From Acinetobacter celticus (lineage in GTDB: Bacteria > Pseudomonadota > Gammaproteobacteria > Pseudomonadales > Moraxellaceae), in assembly GCF_001707755.1 (NCBI RefSeq), contig NZ_MBDL01000004.1, positions 17 to 49,698 of the forward strand: 49,682 nt of DNA, read 5' to 3'. Position numbers and translations under genes: made by a program. The notes beneath the pieces are model-generated. The model was not told where the DNA came from. It did no database searches and saw only the letters and a list, made by a program, of their open reading frames with translations. Each line of letters starts with the position of its first letter. Position 1 is the first letter of the stretch. Positions 26,737 to 35,025 of this stretch are shown one piece after another.

Positions 26737-28518
26737 ATGCCAATTTATAACGCGCCACTTGCCGATATGAAATTCATCTTAAATGATGTTTTTAATGCAG
26801 AACAATTCTGGCAAGCCAATGAAAATTTAGCGCATGTAGATGCAGCAACGGCAGAAGCTATTCTTGAAGAAATGGCAAAGTTTGCACAAAACGTGACTCA
26901 TCCTCTGAACCGCACGGGCGATGAAGAAGGCGCAACTTACAGCAATGGCAATGTGACTACACCTGCGGGCTTTAAAGCAGCTTTCAAACAATATGCAGAA
27001 GGCGGTTGGATTGGCTTAGCAGCAGATGAAGAATGGGGCGGTCAAGGCATGCCTAAAATGCTGACTGTACTTGCAGATGAAATGTTGTTCGCAACCAATC
27101 CATCATTCATGCTCTACCCGCTTCTTTCTGTCGGCGCAGGTATGGCTTTAAACAGCTATGCATCGCAAGAGCAAAAAGAAACCTACCTTCCTAAAATTTA
27201 CTCAGGTGAATGGTCGGGCACTATGTGCTTAACTGAACCACATGCAGGTACAGATTTAGGCATTATTAAAACCAAAGCTGAACGCAATGAAGATGGAACG
27301 TATAACATTACGGGCACCAAAATCTTCATTACTGGCGGTGACCACGACTTAGCTGAAAACATCATTCACTTGGTTTTGGCAAAAACCCCTGACGCACCTG
27401 CAGGTTCACGCGGTATTTCCCTCTTTATTGTGCCTAAATTTATGGTCAATGAAGATGGTTCTGTCGGTGAACGCAATGCAGCTGGCCCTGGTTCTATTGA
27501 ACACAAAATGGGCATTAAAGCCTCTGCAACATGTGTAATGAATTTTGATGGTGCAAAAGGCTACCTTGTCGGTAAAGAAAATGAAGGCCTAGCCGCGATG
27601 TTCGTCATGATGAACTACGAACGTTTGTCTATGGGTATTCAAGGTTTAGGTGCGTCTGAATTTGCTTACCAAAATGCAGCACAGTACGCGACTGACCGTA
27701 TTCAAGGTCGCAGTGTAACGGGTATAAAATCACCAAACAAACCAGCTGACAGCATTTTGGTTCATGGTGATGTGCGTCGTATGTTGCTCAATGCGCGCGC
27801 AAATAACGAAGCATCACGTGCCTTTGCAGTCTATGTTGGTCAGCAACTTGATATTACCAAGTTCTCTACTGACCCAGAAGCCGTTAAAACTGCCAATGAC
27901 CGTGTGGCACTACTGACCCCTATTGCAAAAGCCTTCTTAACCGATACTGCTTTTGATGCAGTGATTGATGCACAAATGGTGTTTGGCGGTCATGGTTATA
28001 TCCGTGAATGGGGTATGGAGCAATGTGTTCGTGACTTACGTATTGCGCAAATTTACGAAGGCACCAACGGTGTCCAATCGCAAGATTTAATTGGCCGTAA
28101 AACCATTAAATGTAATGGCACATTTATTGAAGAATATATCCAAGAAATTCGTGATTTCGCCAATGGCTTAGATGCAGACTTAAACTTCATTAAAGATGCA
28201 ACTTTAGATGCTGCCACTGAAGTTGAATCAGTGACTCAATATATTCTTGAAGCTGCTCGTGAAAATCCTGAATTTTCAAATGCTGCCGCGGTCGATTACC
28301 TACATGCCGTTGGCCTACTCAGCTTTGCTTATATGTTTGCCCGCATTGCCAATGCAGCCAAAGCAAAAGAAGGCGAGTTTTATCAAAATAAACTGTCTTT
28401 GGCATTGTACTTTGTACAGCGCATCTTGCCTGAACTTGCATTACGCATTACCAAAGTTAAAGCAGGCTCAGAAGTGGTCATGAACTTCAGCGAAGATTAT
28501 TTCACCAATCAAGCTTAA
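26737..28518 (+). CDS. Acyl-CoA dehydrogenase, long form with C-terminal extension (second of a pair)
   Basis: A 593-residue paralogue of the preceding gene, with the same domain order: opening APLADMKFILNDVFNAEQFW, MCLTEPHAGTDLGIIKTKAE, TGTKIFITGGDHD, VFGGHGYIREWGMEQ and YEGTNGVQSQDLIGRK with the catalytic Glu. By eye roughly half the residues match its neighbour, so the duplication is old and the two probably differ in chain-length preference, as described for the PA0506/PA0508 pair of P. aeruginosa. AGGTGA precedes the ATG. It has its own upstream gap and a strong terminator. Confidence 0.92.
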   Translation: MPIYNAPLADMKFILNDVFNAEQFWQANENLAHVDAATAEAILEEMAKFAQNVTHPLNRTGDEEGATYSNGNVTTPAGFKAAFKQYAEGGWIGLAADEEWGGQGMPKMLTVLADEMLFATNPSFMLYPLLSVGAGMALNSYASQEQKETYLPKIYSGEWSGTMCLTEPHAGTDLGIIKTKAERNEDGTYNITGTKIFITGGDHDLAENIIHLVLAKTPDAPAGSRGISLFIVPKFMVNEDGSVGERNAAGPGSIEHKMGIKASATCVMNFDGAKGYLVGKENEGLAAMFVMMNYERLSMGIQGLGASEFAYQNAAQYATDRIQGRSVTGIKSPNKPADSILVHGDVRRMLLNARANNEASRAFAVYVGQQLDITKFSTDPEAVKTANDRVALLTPIAKAFLTDTAFDAVIDAQMVFGGHGYIREWGMEQCVRDLRIAQIYEGTNGVQSQDLIGRKTIKCNGTFIEEYIQEIRDFANGLDADLNFIKDATLDAATEVESVTQYILEAARENPEFSNAAAVDYLHAVGLLSFAYMFARIANAAKAKEGEFYQNKLSLALYFVQRILPELALRITKVKAGSEVVMNFSEDYFTNQA

Positions 28519-28531
28519 TTGTCTTGATGCT

Positions 28532-28560
28532 AAAAAAGCCTGCTCTATGCAGGCTTTTTT
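28532..28560 (+). terminator. Strong bidirectional terminator
   Basis: AAAAAAGCCTGC pairs exactly with GCAGGCTTTTTT across a five-base loop, right after the second dehydrogenase. Confidence 0.9.
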
Positions 28561-28791
28561 GATGCTTGGATATTTGGCTAATCAATACGTGCCACCTGTG
28601 CCAAAGCAGGATTTGAAATGCACAATGCCTCTGTTGCAGGCATTGCATTATGTGCGGTGCAGTGTTGACTCACTTTTAATTTGCCAATCAGAGGACTCAA
28701 CCTCTATTTCAATTGCTGCAATTTTTTCAAATTATTCTGCTATATAATCATTTGGCACATCACTCATTCTCAATCCATTCTTCCATAGGAT
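28561..28791. other. Gap with possible decayed coding remnant
   Basis: No intact gene. On the minus strand a stop-to-stop stretch of about 42 codons ends LAQVARID-stop and looks protein-like but has no start. A CAATGCC/GGCATTG hairpin lies at 28623-28645. It may be the remnant of a lost gene. Confidence 0.3.
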
Positions 28792-28968
28792 TTAGTTTGC
28801 AATATACCCTTGGAGCACAACGCTTTCTGTTGTAAATATCTCTAGATAAAGTGAAAGATGATTCACCTCTAAGTCGTTCTCAAATTGCAAAATAATAGCC
28901 ACTAATGGATAGTAGCGAATCAGCTCATACATCTGCTCTGTATTACTTTTTTCCAAATGGGATACCAA
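28792..28968 (-). CDS. Possible 58-residue protein with TTG start
   Basis: A short frame opening with TTG nine bases after a perfect AAGGAGG ribosome-binding site. The predicted protein begins VSHLEKSNTEQMYELIRYY, then PLVAIILQFE, and ends LQGYIAN. It has an amphipathic, mixed composition rather than the skewed residues of noise. No family recognised. The strong ribosome-binding site is the main support; the rare start codon and lack of known relatives are against. It is divergent from psiE. Confidence 0.4.
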   Translation of the reverse strand: MVSHLEKSNTEQMYELIRYYPLVAIILQFENDLEVNHLSLYLEIFTTESVVLQGYIAN

Positions 28969-29024
28969 TATACAGCGCCTCCTTTTTATCTATTTTGTTT
29001 TATATTAAATTTTACTGCATCACG

Positions 29025-29038
29025 TTCATGTGCATGAA
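29025..29038. promoter_or_regulatory. Palindrome upstream of psiE
   Basis: TTCATG and CATGAA face each other across two bases, about 55 bp before psiE. It does not look like a Pho box. It may be a regulator site. Confidence 0.25.
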
Positions 29039-29093
29039 ATTTGCTTAGTATTGAATGAGCACACAACCATTAAAACCAATAGGAGGAAAAATC

Positions 29094-29591
29094 ATGACAA
29101 ATCGTGACCCTAAAGTTGAAAAAATTGAAACACTCCTCGACCGTTTCGGTAATCTTGCCGTAGAAAGCTTTCATTATGTCGCGCTATTTATTATTGGCTG
29201 TATGGTTATTTGGTCTGCCGGTCATACCGTTTATGACATTTTGACCGTGAAAAAATTTGCCACCATTGACGATATTCTGTTGTTATTTATCTACTTAGAA
29301 TTAGGTGCCATGGTGGGTATTTATTTTAAAACCAACCACATGCCTGTTCGCTTTCTCATTTATATTGCCATTACAGCACTCACCCGTTTACTTATTGCCG
29401 ATATTCAACATACACATAAAGCCAGTATGGATTTGGTCATTATCACTGGTTCTATTTTAATTATGGCATTCGCCATTTTAGTGGTGCGCTATGCCTCTTG
29501 GACTTTTCCATCTGTTATACGTGAAAAGCACCGTGAAACCTCACTGCCTGAAGATAAAACCCCTCGCCCACAAGATGATGAATTGGCTTAA
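29094..29591 (+). CDS. psiE: Phosphate-starvation-inducible protein PsiE
   Basis: A 165-residue inner-membrane protein of the PsiE family, with four hydrophobic segments and the characteristic IDDILLLFIYLELGAMVGIYF segment in the middle and RLLIADIQHTH after it. In E. coli psiE is induced by phosphate starvation; the molecular role is unknown. I chose the internal ATG because AGGAGG lies eight bases before it. The in-frame ATG 13 codons earlier lacks such a site. The C-terminal tail is polar and rich in Pro and Asp. Confidence 0.9.
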   Translation: MTNRDPKVEKIETLLDRFGNLAVESFHYVALFIIGCMVIWSAGHTVYDILTVKKFATIDDILLLFIYLELGAMVGIYFKTNHMPVRFLIYIAITALTRLLIADIQHTHKASMDLVIITGSILIMAFAILVVRYASWTFPSVIREKHRETSLPEDKTPRPQDDELA

Positions 29592-29628
29592 TAATACTTT
29601 CCAAACTATGCATAAGTCGAAGGAGTCT

Positions 29629-30105
29629 TTACTCATTCGGCACTAAAATATAGCGACCATTTTCAAGAATCCAATACATGCCATTTGGTGGTGCAGGCAA
29701 ACCTAAACGACGCCAGTCTGTAATCACCACATGCGTCGAACTTTCAATATGTGCAACATTTGGATCGCCATTGACCCAACTATAACTTTGTGAATTTTGA
29801 ATGATTGTGGTCGGTGCCTGATAATGAAGACTTACCCCACTTTGTGGATAAGGCGGATATGGTCGGCTTGGGTAACTAGGCAATGGACGCGTTGGATAAT
29901 GAGGCCGATGATTTGGATAGCCAGGACGGTGGCTTGGATAGCTCGGCTGAGGTTTTGAATAACTGGGTTGGTGCATGGGTGCAGGTGGACGATGTGGCGT
30001 CATGCTTGCCACAGAATTATTTCCCATTTGCATTTCAGCCAAAACTGAAGCAGATGTACCAAGGAGTAATAAACTGCTGACTGCATATACGATTGCTGTT
30101 TTCAT
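29629..30105 (-). CDS. Secreted Pro/Tyr-rich protein with RcnB-like C-terminus
   Basis: A 158-residue exported protein with a clean signal peptide (cleavage after VLA near residue 23). Residues about 35-90 form a low-complexity stretch of Pro-Ser-Tyr-Pro and His-Arg-Pro repeats. The C-terminal part, with DWRRLGLPAPPNGMYWI and GRYILVPN, matches the RcnB family, whose E. coli member is a periplasmic protein for nickel/cobalt homeostasis. The His/Tyr/Pro repeats could bind metal or peptidoglycan, but that is guesswork. It converges on psiE. Confidence 0.75.
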   Translation of the reverse strand: MKTAIVYAVSSLLLLGTSASVLAEMQMGNNSVASMTPHRPPAPMHQPSYSKPQPSYPSHRPGYPNHRPHYPTRPLPSYPSRPYPPYPQSGVSLHYQAPTTIIQNSQSYSWVNGDPNVAHIESSTHVVITDWRRLGLPAPPNGMYWILENGRYILVPNE

Positions 30106-30464
30106 TTGAAACTCCCGCGCCTTTTTATAATTCTATACTACAAAATAGTTTAGGATAAAAAATGGATAAAAATTCAAATCATGCAAAAAAATGTAAAACT
30201 GACTCTAGGTATAATCATAAACAACACTTTCTACTAAAAATAATGTGAGATAAACTTTATAGCGAGGCTATACAGGTTTTGAGTTAAAGAATTAAAACAA
30301 TGTACTTTGCAACTCACAACACTGACTCTTAACATTAGAGAAAGAACATCAGTCATTTAGGGAGGCTCATGCCATCTTCAAGTAGAATTCCATTATTCCT
30401 TTGCTTTTATTAGTGCCCCTTTCTATAACACCATATTTTATAAATTTTACTAAAATTACACCAT
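30106..30464. other. Gap between the RcnB-like gene and dut
   Basis: No proper gene. A 14-codon frame (30369-30413, plus strand) opens MPSSSRIPLF and follows a GGGAGG site closely; it may be a leader peptide or chance. The rest is AT-rich without clear motifs. Confidence 0.35.
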
Positions 30465-30504
30465 AAAAAACGAACTGCCGAAAAACTCCGCAATTCGTTT
30501 TTTT
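30465..30504 (-). terminator. Terminator after dut
   Basis: AAAAAACGAA pairs with TTCGTTTTTT, with a partly paired GC-containing interior, directly downstream of dut. Confidence 0.7.
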
Positions 30505-30535
30505 AAATCAAAATTTGCTCTAGAGCAAATTTTTC

Positions 30536-30988
30536 TTAGTTTTTACCCGTGTGACCAAAACCGCCAGCACCGCGTTCTGTTACTTCAAACTCATCAACCA
30601 AATCAAACTCAGCTTGCACCACAGGTACTAAAATATACTGTGCCAAACGCTCACCTGGTTCTAAGCTAAATGCTGTTTGACCACGGTTCCAAACAGAAAC
30701 CATCAATTCGCCCTGATAGTCAGAATCAATTAAGCCAACCAAGTTACCCAAAACAATACCGTGCTTATGACCTAAACCTGAACGTGGTAAAACCAAACCA
30801 GCAAAGTTCGTGTCTTGAATATAAATGGCTAAACCGGTTTTAACTAAAACAGTTTGGCCTGGCTCAATCACTGTGGTTTCAGCTACACATGCACGTAAAT
30901 CTAAGCCCGCAGAGCCAGAAGTTGCATACGTTGGCATTGGCCATTCGTTGCCTAAACGTGCGTCGAGTACTTTTACCTGAACTTTCAT
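30536..30988 (-). CDS. dut: Deoxyuridine 5'-triphosphate nucleotidohydrolase
   Basis: A 150-residue trimeric dUTPase that hydrolyses dUTP to dUMP and PPi, keeping uracil out of DNA and supplying dTMP synthesis. All five motifs are visible: [41 protein letters not shown] and the C-terminal [10 protein letters not shown]. Length is standard. AGGA precedes the ATG. It lies 30 bp downstream of rep on the same strand and probably shares its transcript. Confidence 0.96.
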   Translation of the reverse strand: MKVQVKVLDARLGNEWPMPTYATSGSAGLDLRACVAETTVIEPGQTVLVKTGLAIYIQDTNFAGLVLPRSGLGHKHGIVLGNLVGLIDSDYQGELMVSVWNRGQTAFSLEPGERLAQYILVPVVQAEFDLVDEFEVTERGAGGFGHTGKN

Positions 30989-31018
30989 GGTTCATTCCTG
31001 TTGAAAAATTAATGGAGA

Positions 31019-33058
31019 TTAACGCTTAATCAGCGCACGTAAATTGTCTAAATAATGCTGTGCCTGCTGTTTCGGGTCGATATTTCCCGCCAGCTTTTTC
31101 TTACGGCCTAACCATTCCAACTCATCTTCTGGTAGTTCATCTAAGAAGCGACTTGGGGTCATTTGCTTCATCTGCCCGCCCGCTTTGCGTTGTTCCGCCA
31201 AGGTAATGGTCAAACCCTGACGCGCACGAGTAATACCTACGTACATTAAGCGACGTTCTTCTTCGACGGTTTCAGCAGCAATCGAGTTCTTATGGGGCAA
31301 AAGCTCTTCTTCTAAGCCAATTAAATACACATAAGGAAACTCTAGACCTTTCGATGCATGTAAGGTCAGCAAGTTGACCTTGTCAGTATCTTCATCTTCT
31401 TGTTGCTGTTCCAACATATCCAACAGCACCATTTTACGAATGACACTTTCAATGTTCTTTTCATCCACATCTTCAGCACGGTTAATCAAGCTTTGAATAC
31501 TGCTATATAACACTTCGATATTGTCTAGCTTGGTTTTTTCCTGTGCAGGCGTGGCCGCTGTCTCTTTCACATAATCAATGTAACCCGCTTCTAACATCAT
31601 TTGACGGATGATTGGCACAGGTTCGTCATCTTCTACCAAGTTACGGGTAAAACGCTCAATAAAGTCAGCAAATTCAGCCAATTGTGTGGTGGCTTTTTTC
31701 GGAATCGCCATGGTCAAGCGCTGATCGCCTGCAGCAGTCAATAACGATAAACGCTGTTCTTGTGCAAACAAGCCCAATTTTTCCAAAGTCACAGGGCCAA
31801 TGGCGCGTTTAGGGGTATTAATAATCCGTAAAAAAGCGCTGTCATCTTCTGGATTAATGATTAAGCGTAAATAGCTCATCATGTCTTTAATTTCAGAACG
31901 CGCAAAGAATGATTGTCCGCCCGACAATTTATACGGAATTTGTAATTGGCGAAGGTGGGTTTCCAATACACGGGCTTGGAAATTACCACGGTATAAAATG
32001 GCGTAATCTTTCCAACTTTTACCGTTCATCAGCTTATGCGTAATTAAATCTTTGACCACACGTTCAGCTTCATCATCGTCATTACGACAGGTAATCACAC
32101 GAATGACTTCACCGTGACCTTTATCGGACCAAAGCTTTTTATCAAAAATATGGGGGTTGTTGCCAATTACCGTATTGGCTGCTTTCAAAATACGGCTGGT
32201 CGAACGGTAGTTTTGCTCTAACTTAATCACATTTAAATTATGAAAATCTTCTTTTAACAACGCCATATTTTCAGGTTTTGCACCGCGCCATGCATAAATC
32301 GACTGGTCATCATCGCCTACGGCTGTGAACTGCCCCATCACACCAACCAGTAATTTCACTAAAATATACTGTGCGGTATTGGTGTCTTGATATTCATCGA
32401 CCAATAAGTAACGAATACGGTTTTGCCAACGCTCACGAACTTCGGCATTTTCTTGTAACAAACGTGCAGGCATGACAATCAGGTCATCGAAATCGACTGC
32501 ATTGTACGCACGCAGGTTCCGCTCATACAGTTGATACAAATGTGCCATCTGCACATCATCGGCAGTTTCACACGTTGTATGCGCTTGTTCGGGTGGAATA
32601 AGGTCGTTTTTCCAATCCGAAATCATCTTCATGGCTTTGGCAATTAATTCTTTGCTTTCTGCACCCGACAAATTATCACGGTGCATTAAATCCATTAAAA
32701 TGCGTTTGCAATCATCGGCATCTAAAATAGAAAAATTGGCTTTCAATGGCGTATTTTTTAATTCAATACGCAACATATTAAGACCAAAGGTATGGAATGT
32801 CGAAACTGAAAGACCTTTGGATTCTTCACGTGATAACAGTTTGGTCACACGCTCCTTCATTTCACGCGCGGCTTTATTGGTAAAGGTCATGGCGGTAATG
32901 CGATGCGCAGGAATGCCACAATGTTTCACCAAATAGGCAATTTTTCGGGTAATAACCGATGTTTTACCCGAACCAGCACCAGCAAGCACTAACAAGGGTC
33001 CTTGAGTATATTTCATGGCTTCAAGTTGCTTGTCGTTTAACTGACTTGCGAGTGACAT
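31019..33058 (-). CDS. rep: ATP-dependent DNA helicase Rep
   Basis: A 679-residue UvrD/Rep-type superfamily 1A 3'-5' helicase that helps replication forks pass barriers. Motifs: Walker A GAGSGKT at 27-33, TFTNKAAREMKER, DEYQDTN, VGDDDQSIYAWRGA, EQNYRST and VNLLTLHASKGLEF, VGITRARQ. I chose the internal ATG because AAGGA lies eight bases before it and it gives the family's usual N-terminus. The upstream in-frame ATG adds 13 residues without conservation. Rep rather than UvrD is supported by the length and the C-terminal region. Confidence 0.93.
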   Translation of the reverse strand: MSLASQLNDKQLEAMKYTQGPLLVLAGAGSGKTSVITRKIAYLVKHCGIPAHRITAMTFTNKAAREMKERVTKLLSREESKGLSVSTFHTFGLNMLRIELKNTPLKANFSILDADDCKRILMDLMHRDNLSGAESKELIAKAMKMISDWKNDLIPPEQAHTTCETADDVQMAHLYQLYERNLRAYNAVDFDDLIVMPARLLQENAEVRERWQNRIRYLLVDEYQDTNTAQYILVKLLVGVMGQFTAVGDDDQSIYAWRGAKPENMALLKEDFHNLNVIKLEQNYRSTSRILKAANTVIGNNPHIFDKKLWSDKGHGEVIRVITCRNDDDEAERVVKDLITHKLMNGKSWKDYAILYRGNFQARVLETHLRQLQIPYKLSGGQSFFARSEIKDMMSYLRLIINPEDDSAFLRIINTPKRAIGPVTLEKLGLFAQEQRLSLLTAAGDQRLTMAIPKKATTQLAEFADFIERFTRNLVEDDEPVPIIRQMMLEAGYIDYVKETAATPAQEKTKLDNIEVLYSSIQSLINRAEDVDEKNIESVIRKMVLLDMLEQQQEDEDTDKVNLLTLHASKGLEFPYVYLIGLEEELLPHKNSIAAETVEEERRLMYVGITRARQGLTITLAEQRKAGGQMKQMTPSRFLDELPEDELEWLGRKKKLAGNIDPKQQAQHYLDNLRALIKR

Positions 33059-33144
33059 AGTTTTTCCTTTTCCAGATTCGGACTCGATTATAGTCATCTC
33101 TGCGTGACTTTCATAATTTAAAAGCTAATTTTACGTTCATAAAA

Positions 33145-33164
33145 AAACCACCCTAAGGTGGTTT
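33145..33164. terminator. Terminator after the OmpA-family lipoprotein gene
   Basis: AAACCACC pairs exactly with GGTGGTTT across four bases, and an A-run on the plus strand gives the minus-strand T-tail. Confidence 0.8.
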
Positions 33165-33183
33165 CTCTTACTGAGTAAAAATA

Positions 33184-33834
33184 CTATTTTGCATAAATGC
33201 TAATTTCTACACGGCGGTTTTGTTCACGACCTGCAGGTGTTGTATTTGAAGCGATTGGATTTGCAGAACCCAAACCTTGTGCATCAATACGGCTACCAGA
33301 AATACCTTGGCCCGCTAAGTAGTTTTTAACTGACTGTGCGCGTGCTTGTGATAATGGAATATTGATGCTGTCATTACCCGTATTATCAGTATAGCCAGTT
33401 ACTAAAATTGCACTTTTGTTATCTTCAGCTAAAGTTTGCGCAACTTTATTCAATGTTGAATAGAAGTTTGGCTTGATGTTAGATTTGTTGGTATCAAAAG
33501 TAATGCTACCAGGCATAATCAGGCCTACAGAGCCATCTGGATTGCGGTTAACTTCTACCCCAGTTCCAGCCATTTGCTGACGTAATTTTTTCTCTTTGTT
33601 GTCCAGATAAACACCTGTCGCACCACCTAATACTGCACCAATGGCTGCAGCACGGTTATTTTGCGCGCTTGTATTTGCATTACCTTTAGAAAGACCGTAA
33701 CCCGCTGCCGCACCTACAAGTGCGCCAATTGCTGATTTGTCATATTCCATACCACCAATATTATTGCCAGTTGATTGGCAACCAGATAATACTAATGCCC
33801 CTGCTACCGCTGCTGAAATTGCTAATGCACGCAT
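33184..33834 (-). CDS. OmpA-family lipoprotein with glycine-zipper domain
   Basis: A 216-residue outer-membrane lipoprotein. The signal segment ends in lipobox LSGC (Cys19). A glycine-zipper region (about residues 34-75) has GALVGAAAGYG and GAVLGGATGVY. The C-terminal OmpA domain (about 100-215) has the peptidoglycan-binding pattern TGYTDNTGN, LSQARAQSV and GREQNRRVEI. It resembles YiaD-type proteins that tether the outer membrane to peptidoglycan. I moved the start to the ATG preceded by AAGGAGG, 23 codons in; the upstream extension would spoil the signal peptide. Confidence 0.9.
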   Translation of the reverse strand: MRALAISAAVAGALVLSGCQSTGNNIGGMEYDKSAIGALVGAAAGYGLSKGNANTSAQNNRAAAIGAVLGGATGVYLDNKEKKLRQQMAGTGVEVNRNPDGSVGLIMPGSITFDTNKSNIKPNFYSTLNKVAQTLAEDNKSAILVTGYTDNTGNDSINIPLSQARAQSVKNYLAGQGISGSRIDAQGLGSANPIASNTTPAGREQNRRVEISIYAK

Positions 33835-34081
33835 TGCATGCCTCCTTGTTTGGTGTTTTGTTGTATAGGTGAAATGATGTATTAAAAAAAATGGATCAAC
33901 CATTGATTTTTTGTTAATAATAAAACGATTACTTACACTTTATAATATTTAGTAGGAGAAATCTCGTTAAGTTCATCACATTTTCTCCATTGTTGAGTTT
34001 CAAGACTTTTTTATTTGTTCAACTGTAGCTATATTTATGTTAATCGGCAAATTTTAAACAATTTGATCCTAGGACTTTTAT

Positions 34082-35008
34082 ATGTCATGTCAAAGCAAGA
34101 AGCAACCAGCCTTAAAAAAAATCACACGCGGGTTAACGGTCGGCTCCATCATTACAGGTAGTACTTTCTTTCATGGCCCACCCGTTTTAGCTTTGGGTCT
34201 AACAAAACTGCTTAAGTCATCCTCTAAAGTAGATGAAACCAATATAAAAATTACCAACAGTTGGCTCTCGGTCAATAACTGGCTGATTGACCATGTACTG
34301 CCCAACACACAATGGGATATTAGCGTAGATGAACGTCTTGATTTAAATCTGCAAGGTCGTTATTTAATGACCTGTAATCATCAAAGTTGGGTCGATACGA
34401 CAGTCAATCAATATTTTGGCCTGACCCGTATGCCACTGACCCGTTTCTTTACCAAATGGGAACTTATTTTTATTCCATTTGTTGGTCAAGCCTTTAAAAT
34501 TTTAGGCTTCCCAATGATGAAGCGTCACAGCAAAGCACAAATTGCCAAAAATCCTGAGCTGAAATACCACGATATGGATGAAGCACGTAAATCATGTGAG
34601 CAATTACTCAGCCAGCCCTTTACCTTATTGAACTATTTGGAAGGGACGCGTTTTACCCCAGAAAAGCAGGCACAGCAACAATCACCCTATCAATATTTAT
34701 TGAAACCGAAAGCGGGTGGCTTAGCACTGGCGCTGGACATTTTGGGTAATGAAATTGATGCCTTAGTCGACATGACCATTGTCTACCCAGACGGCGCACC
34801 CGGTTATGGTGAATTTTGGTTGGGCGAAGTGCCACGTATTGCCGTCAATTTACGTAAAATTGAGATTCCAGCATGGGTACTAGCAGGTCATTATGATGAA
34901 GATGCCGAATTCCGTGAAAAGTTTCAAAATTGGGTCGATACGCTGTGGGCTGAAAAAGATCAGCTCATTGGCAAAATGAAAGCCACATATCAAACAGCAG
35001 TTGAATAA
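34082..35008 (+). CDS. 1-acylglycerol-3-phosphate-type acyltransferase (YihG-like)
   Basis: A 308-residue membrane-associated acyltransferase of the PlsC family. The catalytic NHxxxxD motif is NHQSWVD at about 99-105, and the EGTRF substrate motif follows near residue 185. An N-terminal hydrophobic segment (about 18-40) probably anchors it. The longer form and the FPMMKRHSK segment resemble E. coli YihG, a poly-specific lysophosphatidic acid acyltransferase that shapes phospholipid acyl composition. AGGA precedes the ATG. The next gene begins 17 bases later on the same strand. Confidence 0.88.
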   Translation: MSCQSKKQPALKKITRGLTVGSIITGSTFFHGPPVLALGLTKLLKSSSKVDETNIKITNSWLSVNNWLIDHVLPNTQWDISVDERLDLNLQGRYLMTCNHQSWVDTTVNQYFGLTRMPLTRFFTKWELIFIPFVGQAFKILGFPMMKRHSKAQIAKNPELKYHDMDEARKSCEQLLSQPFTLLNYLEGTRFTPEKQAQQQSPYQYLLKPKAGGLALALDILGNEIDALVDMTIVYPDGAPGYGEFWLGEVPRIAVNLRKIEIPAWVLAGHYDEDAEFREKFQNWVDTLWAEKDQLIGKMKATYQTAVE

Positions 35009-35025
35009 GGTTGAAATAGTTATAT

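Noticed and set aside
28547..28747. A 66-residue plus-strand frame
   Set aside because: It starts within the terminator stem, has no ribosome-binding site and no recognisable protein features.
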